DNA from: Archangium violaceum
GTDB taxonomy: Bacteria > Myxococcota > Myxococcia > Myxococcales > Myxococcaceae
Direction of reading: 5' to 3'
Assembly: GCF_016859125.1 (NCBI RefSeq)
Contig: NZ_CP069338.1
Coordinates: forward strand, 9,861,501 to 9,925,500
Length of the DNA stretch: 64,000 nucleotides
The notes below the pieces were generated by a model that worked only from the letters and a program-made list of their open reading frames with translations, was not told the origin of the DNA and searched no databases. How positions within the stretch are numbered: position 1 is the first letter of the stretch; the number at the start of each line of letters is the position of its first letter. The translations under genes were made by a program, and so were the position numbers. This document shows positions 13,763 through 20,978 of the stretch, piece after piece.

Positions 13763-13791
13763 GGAATAGCCAGCGGCCCGGATCGTGTCAA
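13763..13791 (-). promoter_or_regulatory. Sigma70-like promoter of mrp
   Basis: On the minus strand a perfect TTGACA (13791-13786), a 17-base spacer and TATTCC (13768-13763) lie about 60 bases upstream of the mrp ATG. This is the best -35 match in the window. No operator-like repeat is obvious next to it. Confidence 0.7.
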
Positions 13792-13829
13792 CCTCCTCTA
13801 ATCGCCCGCGCTCCGGGTCGCATGTCTTC

Positions 13830-14468
13830 TCATTCGAGCGCCGCCACCCGGTACTCGCCTGCCTCCCGCACCAGTCGCACCCCGTGCTCCTTCCCGAGCG
13901 GGAACTCCGCCTCCGAGCCCGTCACCCGCGCCTGCCCCTTCAGCGCGAGCCTCGCCCGGCGCACCCGCTCGGCCGCCAGGGGCTCGCGCTCGAAGTCCTC
14001 GCGCAGACGCTCGGGGGTGTAGCGAACACGCAACGGCTCACTCAGCAGCGACCAGGCCGTGGTCCAGTCGCTCGCCCCCACCGCGTCCAGGAAGCGTGTC
14101 AGGACGGCCCGGGGCGCGTCCGCCGACGCCTCCTCGACGACCCGCCAGCCCTCCTTCGCCTGGATCAGCGAGAGGGCGGGCGCCCGCGTCTGGAGCTCCG
14201 GAAGGGCCGCGCGCACCTCCGCGGCCCGTGCCTCGCGGACCGAGGCATTCGCGTAGTGCTCGAGGAACGACGGTTGTTCCTCTGGCGGCGCGTTCGTCAG
14301 CGCGAGGGCATCCGCCAGCCGATTCTCCTCCAACGCCCGGGCATAGGCCGAGGCCACCTCCCTGGGTCCGGGAGTATGCGCACAACCCGTGACGGCCAGG
14401 ACGGCCGCGAGAGACAGGGTGGTCAGGGAGAGCCGGAAAGGAGGGGTGGAGGCCATGGGGCGGGTCAT
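13830..14468 (-). CDS. Lipoprotein of unknown function
   Basis: A 212-residue protein with a lipoprotein signal ending in the lipobox LAVTGC, so it should be lipidated and exported. The mature part is helical and looks like two similar NTF2/DUF4878-type units (ARALEENRLADALALTNAPP and RFLDAVGASDWTTAWSLLSE), each beginning with a growth-and-accumulate helix pattern. ATG 14468 was chosen because it lies three bases after the stop of the zinc-ribbon gene; ATG 14456 is an alternative. It is the third gene of the sppA unit. Confidence 0.72.
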   Translation of the reverse strand: MTRPMASTPPFRLSLTTLSLAAVLAVTGCAHTPGPREVASAYARALEENRLADALALTNAPPEEQPSFLEHYANASVREARAAEVRAALPELQTRAPALSLIQAKEGWRVVEEASADAPRAVLTRFLDAVGASDWTTAWSLLSEPLRVRYTPERLREDFEREPLAAERVRRARLALKGQARVTGSEAEFPLGKEHGVRLVREAGEYRVAALE

Positions 14469-14471
14469 CCT

Positions 14472-15011
14472 TCAAGAAGTGTGGAGCTGGACGGCGCTCG
14501 GGGGCCGGCACCTGGCGCAGTAGACGTCGCCCTCATACGCGAAGGCGTCCCGAAGCTGGAGCCCCAACCCGCATGCCGAGCACTTCAGGGGCGAGGCCGC
14601 CACCACCGCTCCCGCCGGCCGCGCCTGGGGATTCGTCACCCCCTCCAGCAGCTCGAACTCGCCCGCGTCCAGCCAGACCCCCTCGCAGCGCGGGCACACG
14701 TCGATGGGACAGGCGCTCGTCACCACCAACGTCAGCCGCGAACCACAGCTCGGACAGGCCACCGGCTCGCTCCGGCACGTGGGGCACACGGTCTGTTCGC
14801 GAGCCACCAGATGACCCCGCCTCCGGCACCGAGAGGGCGCCTGCCTCGCCGCCGCCAGGAACGTGCGCGCCGGAGGCCGATCCGGAAACCGATCCAGCTC
14901 GCCCCGGTCGAACCACAGCCCGTGACAGCGGGGACAGGTATCCACTTCCACGTCGGAGACACGCAGGGGCCGCAGGGGCTCGTTCTCGCAGAGGGGACAG
15001 TGGCGCGCCAT
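14472..15011 (-). CDS. Zinc-ribbon protein with two TFIIB-type zinc-finger units
   Basis: A 179-residue, Cys-rich protein. It has the signature of the bacterial zf-TFIIB family twice: CPRCHGLWFDRGELDRF near the N-terminus and CPRCEGVWLDAGEFELL in the second half. Further CxxC pairs (CPLC, CPTC, CPSC, CSAC, CARC) suggest at least four zinc sites. Such proteins are cytoplasmic and their role is unknown. The start was set at ATG 15011 (MARHCPLC) because the longer frame runs into the sppA 3' end. It lies 13 bases downstream of sppA and just before the lipoprotein gene. Confidence 0.78.
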   Translation of the reverse strand: MARHCPLCENEPLRPLRVSDVEVDTCPRCHGLWFDRGELDRFPDRPPARTFLAAARQAPSRCRRRGHLVAREQTVCPTCRSEPVACPSCGSRLTLVVTSACPIDVCPRCEGVWLDAGEFELLEGVTNPQARPAGAVVAASPLKCSACGLGLQLRDAFAYEGDVYCARCRPPSAVQLHTS

Positions 15012-15024
15012 GCGGGCCCGGAGG

Positions 15025-16740
15025 TTACTCGAAGCGCTCCCCTTCCCCGAAACCCTGAAGACTCCAGGCCGTCGGGCAGAAAGCATATGTCCCCGCGTGC
15101 GAGCCCCCCAGCAGCAGCTTCAGCAGCGAGAAGCGCCGGCCTTCGCCCCCGTACACCTGGAGCTCGAAGCGCCCCGGCACCTTCGCCAGCTCCATCGCGC
15201 GCCGGCACGCCTCCTCGAAGCCCTCCGTCCGGTCCACCAGCCCCGCCGCGAGCGCCCGCGTGCCGCTGTACACCCGCCCCTCCCCCAGCGCGTGGATCTC
15301 CTCCTTCGTCCGGCCCCGCGCCTTCGCCACGTGCTCGAGGAACGCCTGGTACGTCTCCTCCACCTCGGCCTCCATCAAGACCCGCTCGTGCTCGGTGAAG
15401 CCCCGCGTGGACGAGTAGATGCCCGCGTTCTCCCCCCGGGTGATGAGCGTGCGGTGCACCCCCAGCTTCTCCATCAACCCCGAGGTGTCGAACTTCCCCG
15501 CGAACACGCCGATGGAGCCCACGATGGCGTGCGGCGTGGCCCAGATCTCCTTCGCCCCCAGCGCCGCCATGTAGCCACCACTCGCCGCCACCCGGTCCAC
15601 GAAGGCGATGACCGGCTTCTTCCTCGCCACCCGCTGCACCGCCTCCAGGATGATCTCCGAGGCCACCGCCGAGCCTCCCGAGCTCGACACGAACAGCACC
15701 ACCGCCCTGGCCCTCCGGTTCCGCCCCGCCGCGCGCAGCGCCTTCACCACCGACTCCGAGCCCGCCATCTGGCCCGTCACCCCCGCCCCGCCCTTCCCCG
15801 TGACGATCATCCCCGACACCGGCACCACCGCCAGCCGGGGCAGGGGCCTCAACCGGCGCCAGCGCACCAGCGGCCACGGCAGCCTCGCCCGGTACATCGG
15901 CATCGGCCCCAGACCCTCCTCCTCGTCCTCCGCGTCCTTTCCCTCCGCGCCCTTTCCGCTCAGCCGCTCGGGCAGCGCCGCCTCGTCACACACCCCGTCG
16001 ATGAGCCCCTCCGCCGCCGCGCGTCTGGCGCTGTAGGGGCCTCCGTCGATCCACGCCCTCACCTGCTCCGGCGTGCGCCGCCGCCCCTTCGCGAGGGTGT
16101 CCACCAGCTCGGCGTACCGCTCGTCCAGGAAGGACTCCAGGACCTCCCGTTGGATGTTCGACACGTGCGGGAGCGTGAAGAGCTCGGGCATCGTCTTGTA
16201 CTCGCCCCGCCGGAAGAAGTGCGCCTGGACGCCGAGCCGCCCGAGCCCCTCGCCCACCGCCATGGCCTCCGCCGCGTAGCCCACCAGCTCCAGCCGCCCC
16301 GCCGGGGACAGCAGCGCCTCGTCCGCCGCGCACATCACCTGGTACCCCAGGTTGTCCACGCCCACCGCCCAGGCCACCACCCGCTTGCCCGCTCCCCGGA
16401 AGCCCTCGAGCAGCTTCACCAGCACGTCCCGCTTCGCCGGCGGCACCGCCAGGTCCTCCAGCTCCAGGAGGATGCCCTTCACCTTCGGGTCCTTCGCCAG
16501 CAGCTCCAGCGCCTCGCGGAAGGCCTCCAACGAGGTCACCGTGGCCGGCTCCGGACGGTTCTGCCCCCCCAGCAACCCCAGACTCCGCCGCCGGGGCAGC
16601 TCCCGGTACGGGATATCCCCCGTCAGCCGGAACCGGACGTACGCGGGCCTGCCGCGGGTCCCCATCAGACGGAAGGGCAGACCCAACAGGTGCCGCAGGA
16701 ACAACAACAGGTTGATCAGGGGAACGAAGAGGAGGCGCAC
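15025..16740 (-). CDS. sppA: Signal peptide peptidase SppA (long, two-repeat form)
   Basis: A 571-residue membrane-bound serine protease that degrades signal peptides after cleavage. The N-terminus has a hydrophobic anchor (FVPLINLLLFLRHLLGLPF). Two ClpP-like S49 repeats follow, as in E. coli protease IV. The catalytic Lys is in the first repeat (RRGEYKTMPE, K182) and the nucleophile Ser in the second (VAASGGYMAA, S387), matching the split Lys/Ser dyad of the family. SSSGGSAVASE supplies the conserved binding loop. It heads an operon with the zinc-ribbon and lipoprotein genes and is divergent from the next gene. Confidence 0.93.
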   Translation of the reverse strand: MRLLFVPLINLLLFLRHLLGLPFRLMGTRGRPAYVRFRLTGDIPYRELPRRRSLGLLGGQNRPEPATVTSLEAFREALELLAKDPKVKGILLELEDLAVPPAKRDVLVKLLEGFRGAGKRVVAWAVGVDNLGYQVMCAADEALLSPAGRLELVGYAAEAMAVGEGLGRLGVQAHFFRRGEYKTMPELFTLPHVSNIQREVLESFLDERYAELVDTLAKGRRRTPEQVRAWIDGGPYSARRAAAEGLIDGVCDEAALPERLSGKGAEGKDAEDEEEGLGPMPMYRARLPWPLVRWRRLRPLPRLAVVPVSGMIVTGKGGAGVTGQMAGSESVVKALRAAGRNRRARAVVLFVSSSGGSAVASEIILEAVQRVARKKPVIAFVDRVAASGGYMAALGAKEIWATPHAIVGSIGVFAGKFDTSGLMEKLGVHRTLITRGENAGIYSSTRGFTEHERVLMEAEVEETYQAFLEHVAKARGRTKEEIHALGEGRVYSGTRALAAGLVDRTEGFEEACRRAMELAKVPGRFELQVYGGEGRRFSLLKLLLGGSHAGTYAFCPTAWSLQGFGEGERFE

Positions 16741-16819
16741 GATCCGCGCCTAATGGACCGTCGGGGATGACGCAAGCCTTGTTCTGCGCACCTGTAAGGT
16801 CGTGGTAGGCTGCGCGCCC

Positions 16820-17173
16820 ATGCGCCTGCCCTCCTTCTCGCATCTGCTGGTCGTCTTCGTGCTCGTCACTGGCGGCGCCGCCCTGGCACAGCGGCGGCAA
16901 CTCCATGAGTTCCAGGGTGAGGAGATGACCCAGGAGGAGCGTGAAGCCGCTCGCTCCCGTCCGAAGTACAACATCAACGCCTACGGCAAGGACATCCAGA
17001 TCAAGGAAGAGCCCATTCCCTGGAAGGCCATCGGCCTGGCGTGCATCGCGTTCCTGGTGACCGCGCCCTTCGCCTGGCGCATCTACAAGGGCACCACCAA
17101 GGAGATCGCCGAGGCCAACGTGTTCGGCGTCTCGAGCGCCCGCGTCGCCGAGGGTGACGACGAGCAGGCGTAG
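16820..17173 (+). CDS. Small exported protein with one transmembrane helix
   Basis: A 117-residue protein with a cleavable-looking signal (MRLPSFSHLLVVFVLVTGGA, cleavage after ALAQ) and a second hydrophobic helix near residues 73-93 (AIGLACIAFLVTAPFAWRIY). The loop between is charged and the tail acidic. It ends in TAG at 17171, and the following cytochrome-like gene continues in the same reading frame 24 bases later. ATG 16820 was chosen because it starts the signal peptide. The function is unknown; the linkage suggests a membrane partner for the haem protein. Confidence 0.65.
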   Translation: MRLPSFSHLLVVFVLVTGGAALAQRRQLHEFQGEEMTQEEREAARSRPKYNINAYGKDIQIKEEPIPWKAIGLACIAFLVTAPFAWRIYKGTTKEIAEANVFGVSSARVAEGDDEQA

Positions 17174-17197
17174 CGCGCGCCGAGGGGCTCCCACTTG

Positions 17198-17476
17198 ATG
17201 TTCGGGGTGACGCTGCTGCGCCATGACGTGGCGCGAGCCGCCGCCCAGCGCATCGCCTCCGAGCCCCGGCTGGTGCGCCCCGAGGTCGGCGGCGAGGACG
17301 ACCCGGGCACCTTCCTTCCCGAGCGCTTCTTCGTGCTCCAGGACGAGGTGCGCATGCGGGCCCAGGCCGTCGCGGCCTCCGCCGAGAAGCGTGACGACAA
17401 GGCGCTCGCCGAGAGCTACGGCCTGCTCGTGCAGACGTGTGTCTCCTGTCATTCGGTGTACCTGAAGCCCGAGTGA
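17198..17476 (+). CDS. Small c-type cytochrome-like protein lacking a signal peptide
   Basis: A 92-residue protein ending with TCVSCHSVYLKPE, a CxxCH haem-c attachment motif near the C-terminus, as in cytochrome c prime-like helical bundles. The preceding helices (DEVRMRAQAVAASAEKRDDK and beyond) fit that fold. Covalent haem c is attached only outside the cytoplasm, yet no signal peptide is visible from ATG 17198 or TTG 17195. The frame is continuous with the upstream exported membrane protein apart from one TAG and seven intervening codons. Either a signal is missed, or the two were once a single membrane-anchored cytochrome. Confidence 0.6.
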   Translation: MFGVTLLRHDVARAAAQRIASEPRLVRPEVGGEDDPGTFLPERFFVLQDEVRMRAQAVAASAEKRDDKALAESYGLLVQTCVSCHSVYLKPE

Positions 17477-17485
17477 GCGCGTTCC

Positions 17486-17538
17486 CCTGGCATCAGGCCA
17501 GGTGTTGAAGCCCGCGGCCGCCCGCATGCCGCGCGGGC
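17486..17538 (+). terminator. Possible terminator hairpins after the cytochrome-like gene
   Basis: Two inverted repeats follow the stop at 17476: CCTGGC/GCCAGG (17486-17491 with 17497-17502, five-base loop) and GCCCGCG/CGCGGGC (17510-17516 with 17532-17538). Neither has a real T tract, so termination is possible but unproven. Confidence 0.35.
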
Positions 17539-17626
17539 AGGAACCCAGGCGTCCACACACAGTGTTGTTTCTTCGGGGACGCCCCCCTCCGATGGTAGAT
17601 CCTGGCGGCTCACGCCCCCCCTCGTG

Positions 17627-18853
17627 ATGAGCGAGCCTCGAGACTCCACCGAGCACGCACAGCCAGAAGCGAGCAGACCCCCCATGAAAACGGCAGTCGC
17701 CCTGCGCATGGAGGAGCCTCCCCGGTCCTCCCATCCGGGCCTCGATGACGAGGCCTTCGCCCGTGACCTCCAAGCCCTCCGCATGGAGATGGAGGCGTCG
17801 CTCGGACCCGAGGACCTCGCGCACTTCCGGAAGATTCAGCGCTGGGGCCGCGTGTGTTCGGCGCTCGGCTATGCGACGGCCTGGATCGCGCCCAATCCCC
17901 TCTCCGCGCTGCTCATCGCGCAGGGCAGCACGGCCCGTTGGACGATGATGGCGCACCACGTCACGCACCGCGGCTACGACCGCGTGCCCGGCATGCCCGA
18001 GCACTCCACGGGACGCCACTTCGCCACCGGGTGGCGCCGCTTCATCGACTGGCCGGATTGGATCCACCCCGACGCCTGGCGGCACGAGCACAACGCGCTC
18101 CACCACGGGCGCACCGGCGAGACGGCGGATCCGGATCTGGTGGAGGAGAACACCGAGTGGCTGCGCCGCTCCTCCATGCCCCTGGTGGCGAAGTACGCGA
18201 TCGTCGCCTTCTTCGCCTGCACCTGGAAGGTGACGTACTACGCGCCCAACACCTTCCTGGAGTGGCGGCGCGCCGAGCGGCGGCGCGCGGGCCTGCCCGA
18301 TGATGGCGGCAACCTCCGTCTGTTGACGGCCTTCAATCCACTCACCGCCGAGGGCCGGGACTTCTGGCGGACGTGCCTCCTGCCCTACGCGGGCGTGCGC
18401 TTCGCGCTCCTCCCCGCCCTCTTCGCTCCGCTCGGTCCGTGGGCCGTGTTCTGCGTGTTCGCCAACAGCGTCCTCGCCGAGGTGCTCACGAACATCCAGA
18501 GCTTCGTGCTGATCGCGCCGAACCACGCGGGCGAGGATCTCTACCGGTTCCACGGCCGCGCCGAGGGCCACGCGGAGTTCTGCGTGCGGCAGGTAGTCGG
18601 CTCGGCGAACTACGCCACCGGTGGCGACGTGGTCGACTTCCTCCACGGCTGGCTCAACTACCAGATCGAGCACCACCTCTGGCCGAGCCTGCCCATGAGC
18701 AAGTACCAGCAGATCCAACCCCGGGTGAAGGCGCTGTGCGAGAAGCACGGCGTGCCCTACGTGCAGGAGAGCGTCTTCCGCCGCGTGAAGAAGCTCGTCG
18801 ACATCATGGTGGGCCGGACCTCGATGCGCACGCTGCCCACGCCGGGCCGGTGA
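17627..18853 (+). CDS. Membrane fatty acid desaturase
   Basis: A 408-residue di-iron membrane desaturase that inserts a cis double bond into acyl chains. The three histidine clusters are HHVTH (110-114), HEHNALHH (153-160) and the C-terminal QIEHHLWP (347-353, with H349-H350). Hydrophobic segments lie around residues 75-105, 190-205 and 250-300. QIEHH, as opposed to HxxHH, is typical of the group acting on lipid-linked or front-end substrates, so a complex-lipid desaturase is plausible. ATG 17627 was preferred to the GTG just before it. Its TGA overlaps the ATG of the downstream lipoprotein gene. Confidence 0.9.
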   Translation: MSEPRDSTEHAQPEASRPPMKTAVALRMEEPPRSSHPGLDDEAFARDLQALRMEMEASLGPEDLAHFRKIQRWGRVCSALGYATAWIAPNPLSALLIAQGSTARWTMMAHHVTHRGYDRVPGMPEHSTGRHFATGWRRFIDWPDWIHPDAWRHEHNALHHGRTGETADPDLVEENTEWLRRSSMPLVAKYAIVAFFACTWKVTYYAPNTFLEWRRAERRRAGLPDDGGNLRLLTAFNPLTAEGRDFWRTCLLPYAGVRFALLPALFAPLGPWAVFCVFANSVLAEVLTNIQSFVLIAPNHAGEDLYRFHGRAEGHAEFCVRQVVGSANYATGGDVVDFLHGWLNYQIEHHLWPSLPMSKYQQIQPRVKALCEKHGVPYVQESVFRRVKKLVDIMVGRTSMRTLPTPGR

Positions 18854-19609
18854 TGAGGGGTCTTCTGATGGGCGCCGTGCTGCTGGCCGGCTGTGCCACG
18901 CAGGCGCCCATGAGGCCACCGCCCGGAGGCCGCTACGCCCAGTCCACGGACTCGGCGACGAGTGGCTGCCTGCGCAACCCCGCCTGCTACACCACCGCGC
19001 CGGGCGAGGAGGCCCGTCCTCCCGTGGGTGTCGCGCGCCGTGGAAACGGCCAGGGCGCTCGCCACCCTCAAGGAGTTCCTCGAAGAAACCGACCTGCGCC
19101 TCGTCGAGCAGCTGCTCATCGAGTGCGCCAGGGAGGCGGACTTCCAGGTCAACGAGCGGGAATACGGCAAGGGAAAAGCCCCGGACGACGCCGAGTGCGA
19201 CAGGGTGGTCGGCTACGACAACAATGGGAGCAAAGTGACGCGGGCCATGGAGCTCGGGACGATGAAACACGAGGCCGCCTTCGCCTGTGTCCGGCAGCGG
19301 CTCCTCACGCGCTTCCCGGAGAACATCTCGATCGAACCCCGCTATTCACCTGGCCCGGCGCCAAGGCAATCCGTTCTGACCGACCAATGGACGGGCTCTC
19401 TCAAGCCAGACATCGTCCTGCACTTCGCGCGCAATCCCACCAGGGTTCAGTGCATCTTCGATTTCAAGTTTCCCTGTACGCTCGCGAGCAAAAGCAACCC
19501 ACTTGGCCCAAAGAGTTCTGATGTGCGCGCGCAACTGAGGAAATACGACGCACTGGGTGGCAACTGCCCCTCGGGCATCGTAACGCCCCAGCTTGGAATC
19601 AGCCCATGA
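18853..19609 (+). pseudogene. Lipoprotein with nuclease-like C-terminus, apparently frameshifted (toxin-like)
   Basis: The first frame, from ATG 18853, gives a lipoprotein signal with lipobox LLAGC and a Cys-containing spacer (SGCLRNPACYTT), then loses coding character near 19030-19041. The downstream frame, offset by one base, continues with a well-formed domain (LVEQLLIECAREADFQVNE, LKPDIVLHF, CIFDFKFPC) to the stop at 19609. PD followed by DFK resembles a PD-(D/E)xK nuclease core. One extra base in the GCGCGCC run near 19032-19040, or a two-base loss, would join the frames. The 3' end overlaps the immunity-like gene (ATGA). The architecture recalls the SitA lipoprotein toxins of Myxococcus, which are passed between cells by outer-membrane exchange. 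Assembly error or programmed frameshifting cannot be excluded. Confidence 0.65.
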
Positions 19610-20592
19610 TCGAACACTATCCCCGTATCCGCCGCTACGGACCCACCAGACAGGGAGAGCAACTGCTCATCAGAGAGGTCGTCCACCTCGTCTTCTACAT
19701 GCCTCATGACCATGTGAATCTGGCAACTGGGGTGAGCAGGGCCCTCGATAGCTACATACGCGCCGTGGGGGAGGGACCCGAAACCGTCTGCGGCTGGGCT
19801 CCCGGTGGCGGTGAGTACGCCTTCCTGAATGCAGAACAGTGGGCTCGTATTCGACACTTGCTGCGTCCAGACCGGCTCGTCCGCTTCGCCGATGATCATG
19901 ATAGGGATTTCCTCGATCAGATGGTGAAGAGTGGCTTCGAGACGTACCTCTGCATCGATGGAGACCCCTCGAATCCCACCAGCTATAGCTTCACGTATTG
20001 TGCCCGCCTGCCATGGCGTTCTCCTCCTGAAGGCAGCGTGAGCGTGTTGAGCGCCACCCTTCCCACGGAGTACCTTGAGCAGCACGGTCCGGGACGGGTG
20101 CGGGAGCTGGCCCTGGAGATGGCTTCTCCTTTGCGGTTCTCCACGGGCCATGCGGGCCTGGCTTTCGAGTTCCTGGGCTCTCGCACCCGCCATCTATCCG
20201 AGATCCGTGAGGAACTCTTCCGCTACCCAGGGCTGGACGTGCCCCGCTGGGGACTTCTGTGTCGACAGGGCACGCGCGTGGATGGTGTGCACTGGCTCAA
20301 CTTCCTCGGCCGGCCGGTGCTGGGCGAGGTGGGCGGCGCGGCGGGCTTGCGCTCCCGGCTTCACTCCCCCGGAACCACCGTGCAGGAGATGGAGGGCGAG
20401 CGCGCCCTGGTGACGCTGGGGCCATGGCCCGAGGCTGGAGATCTGACTCAGGGCCTCGACCTGCCCGCCTACCGCGAGCTCGCGCGCGTGCTGGAGCCCT
20501 GGTCGGAGGCATTCTCCCCCGGCTTCGTCAACTCCTGGCGGGGCTACTCGGAGGAGGACGTCCGGCGGTGGTGGCGCCGCTTCCTCGACTGA
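19606..20592 (+). CDS. Type VI immunity family protein (DUF3396-like)
   Basis: A 328-residue soluble protein with the pattern of the DUF3396/type VI immunity family: a central GHAGLAFEFLGSR, a RYPGLDVPRW segment, VHWLNFLGRPVLGEVGG and a late LPAYRELARVLEP. Members are usually encoded beside a polymorphic toxin and protect against it. ATG 19606 overlaps the stop of the nuclease-like lipoprotein gene by four bases, as in toxin/immunity couples. The N-terminal half has somewhat lower GC than neighbours, hinting at acquisition. The frame is intact even though the toxin-like partner appears broken, so it could serve as an orphan immunity gene. Confidence 0.8.
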   Translation: MIEHYPRIRRYGPTRQGEQLLIREVVHLVFYMPHDHVNLATGVSRALDSYIRAVGEGPETVCGWAPGGGEYAFLNAEQWARIRHLLRPDRLVRFADDHDRDFLDQMVKSGFETYLCIDGDPSNPTSYSFTYCARLPWRSPPEGSVSVLSATLPTEYLEQHGPGRVRELALEMASPLRFSTGHAGLAFEFLGSRTRHLSEIREELFRYPGLDVPRWGLLCRQGTRVDGVHWLNFLGRPVLGEVGGAAGLRSRLHSPGTTVQEMEGERALVTLGPWPEAGDLTQGLDLPAYRELARVLEPWSEAFSPGFVNSWRGYSEEDVRRWWRRFLD

Positions 20593-20653
20593 CTCACCCC
20601 GCTCCGCGCCACGACTGGAGCCAGGGCCGCCACTCCGACTACTGTCTCCTCTC

Positions 20654-20953
20654 GTGTCCGGCCCTCGACCGAAGACGTGCGACGCCTGCGGGCGCGGTAT
20701 CGCCCCGAGCGCGGTGTACTACCGCTTCACCCTCGTCCTCGAAGGTGAGCAGGACGTGCTGGACCCTTCTGGAGGAGGAAGCGCGGGAGAGGATCTCGCC
20801 GCGCTCCTGAAGCAGCTCGAGGAAGGGCCGGAGTCGCCCCAGGAACTGGAGGATCAGGTGCACTGGGAGCGCAGCGGAGTCGTGTGCTCGGCGTGCCGCT
20901 CCATGGTGGTGCGCACGCTGGCCGCGCCCCCGGAGCCAGCCAGACCCCACTGA
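20654..20953 (+). CDS. Small protein with paired CxxC motifs
   Basis: A 99-residue protein with CDACG at residues 9-13 and CSACRS near residue 78, separated by an acidic helical insertion (LKQLEEGPESPQELEDQVH). The two knuckles could make one split zinc ribbon. The only usable start is GTG 20654, and no strong ribosome-binding site is visible, so expression is less certain. It lies 61 bases after the immunity-like gene and converges on the ABC transporter operon. No family is recognised. Confidence 0.55.
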   Translation: MSGPRPKTCDACGRGIAPSAVYYRFTLVLEGEQDVLDPSGGGSAGEDLAALLKQLEEGPESPQELEDQVHWERSGVVCSACRSMVVRTLAAPPEPARPH

Positions 20954-20978
20954 GCCCCCCGCCGGCACCCCGGCTCAG
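20950..20978. terminator. Inverted repeat between convergent stop codons
   Basis: CTGAGCC (20950-20956) and GGCTCAG (20972-20978) pair perfectly around a C-rich 15-base loop that itself contains GCCGGC. The repeat covers the stop codons of two convergent genes. It has no T tract; a bidirectional terminator is likely from position alone. Confidence 0.4.

Noticed and set aside
13830-17173. Complete beta-oxidation or lipid operon linking sppA and desaturase genes
   Set aside because: The genes lie on different strands with divergent promoters and share no pathway; only local operons are supported.
15986-19270. A long minus-strand open frame (1094 codons) crossing sppA, the cytochrome-like and the desaturase genes
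   Set aside because: It spans several genes on the other strand, has no family resemblance, and its composition is typical of GC-driven shadows.
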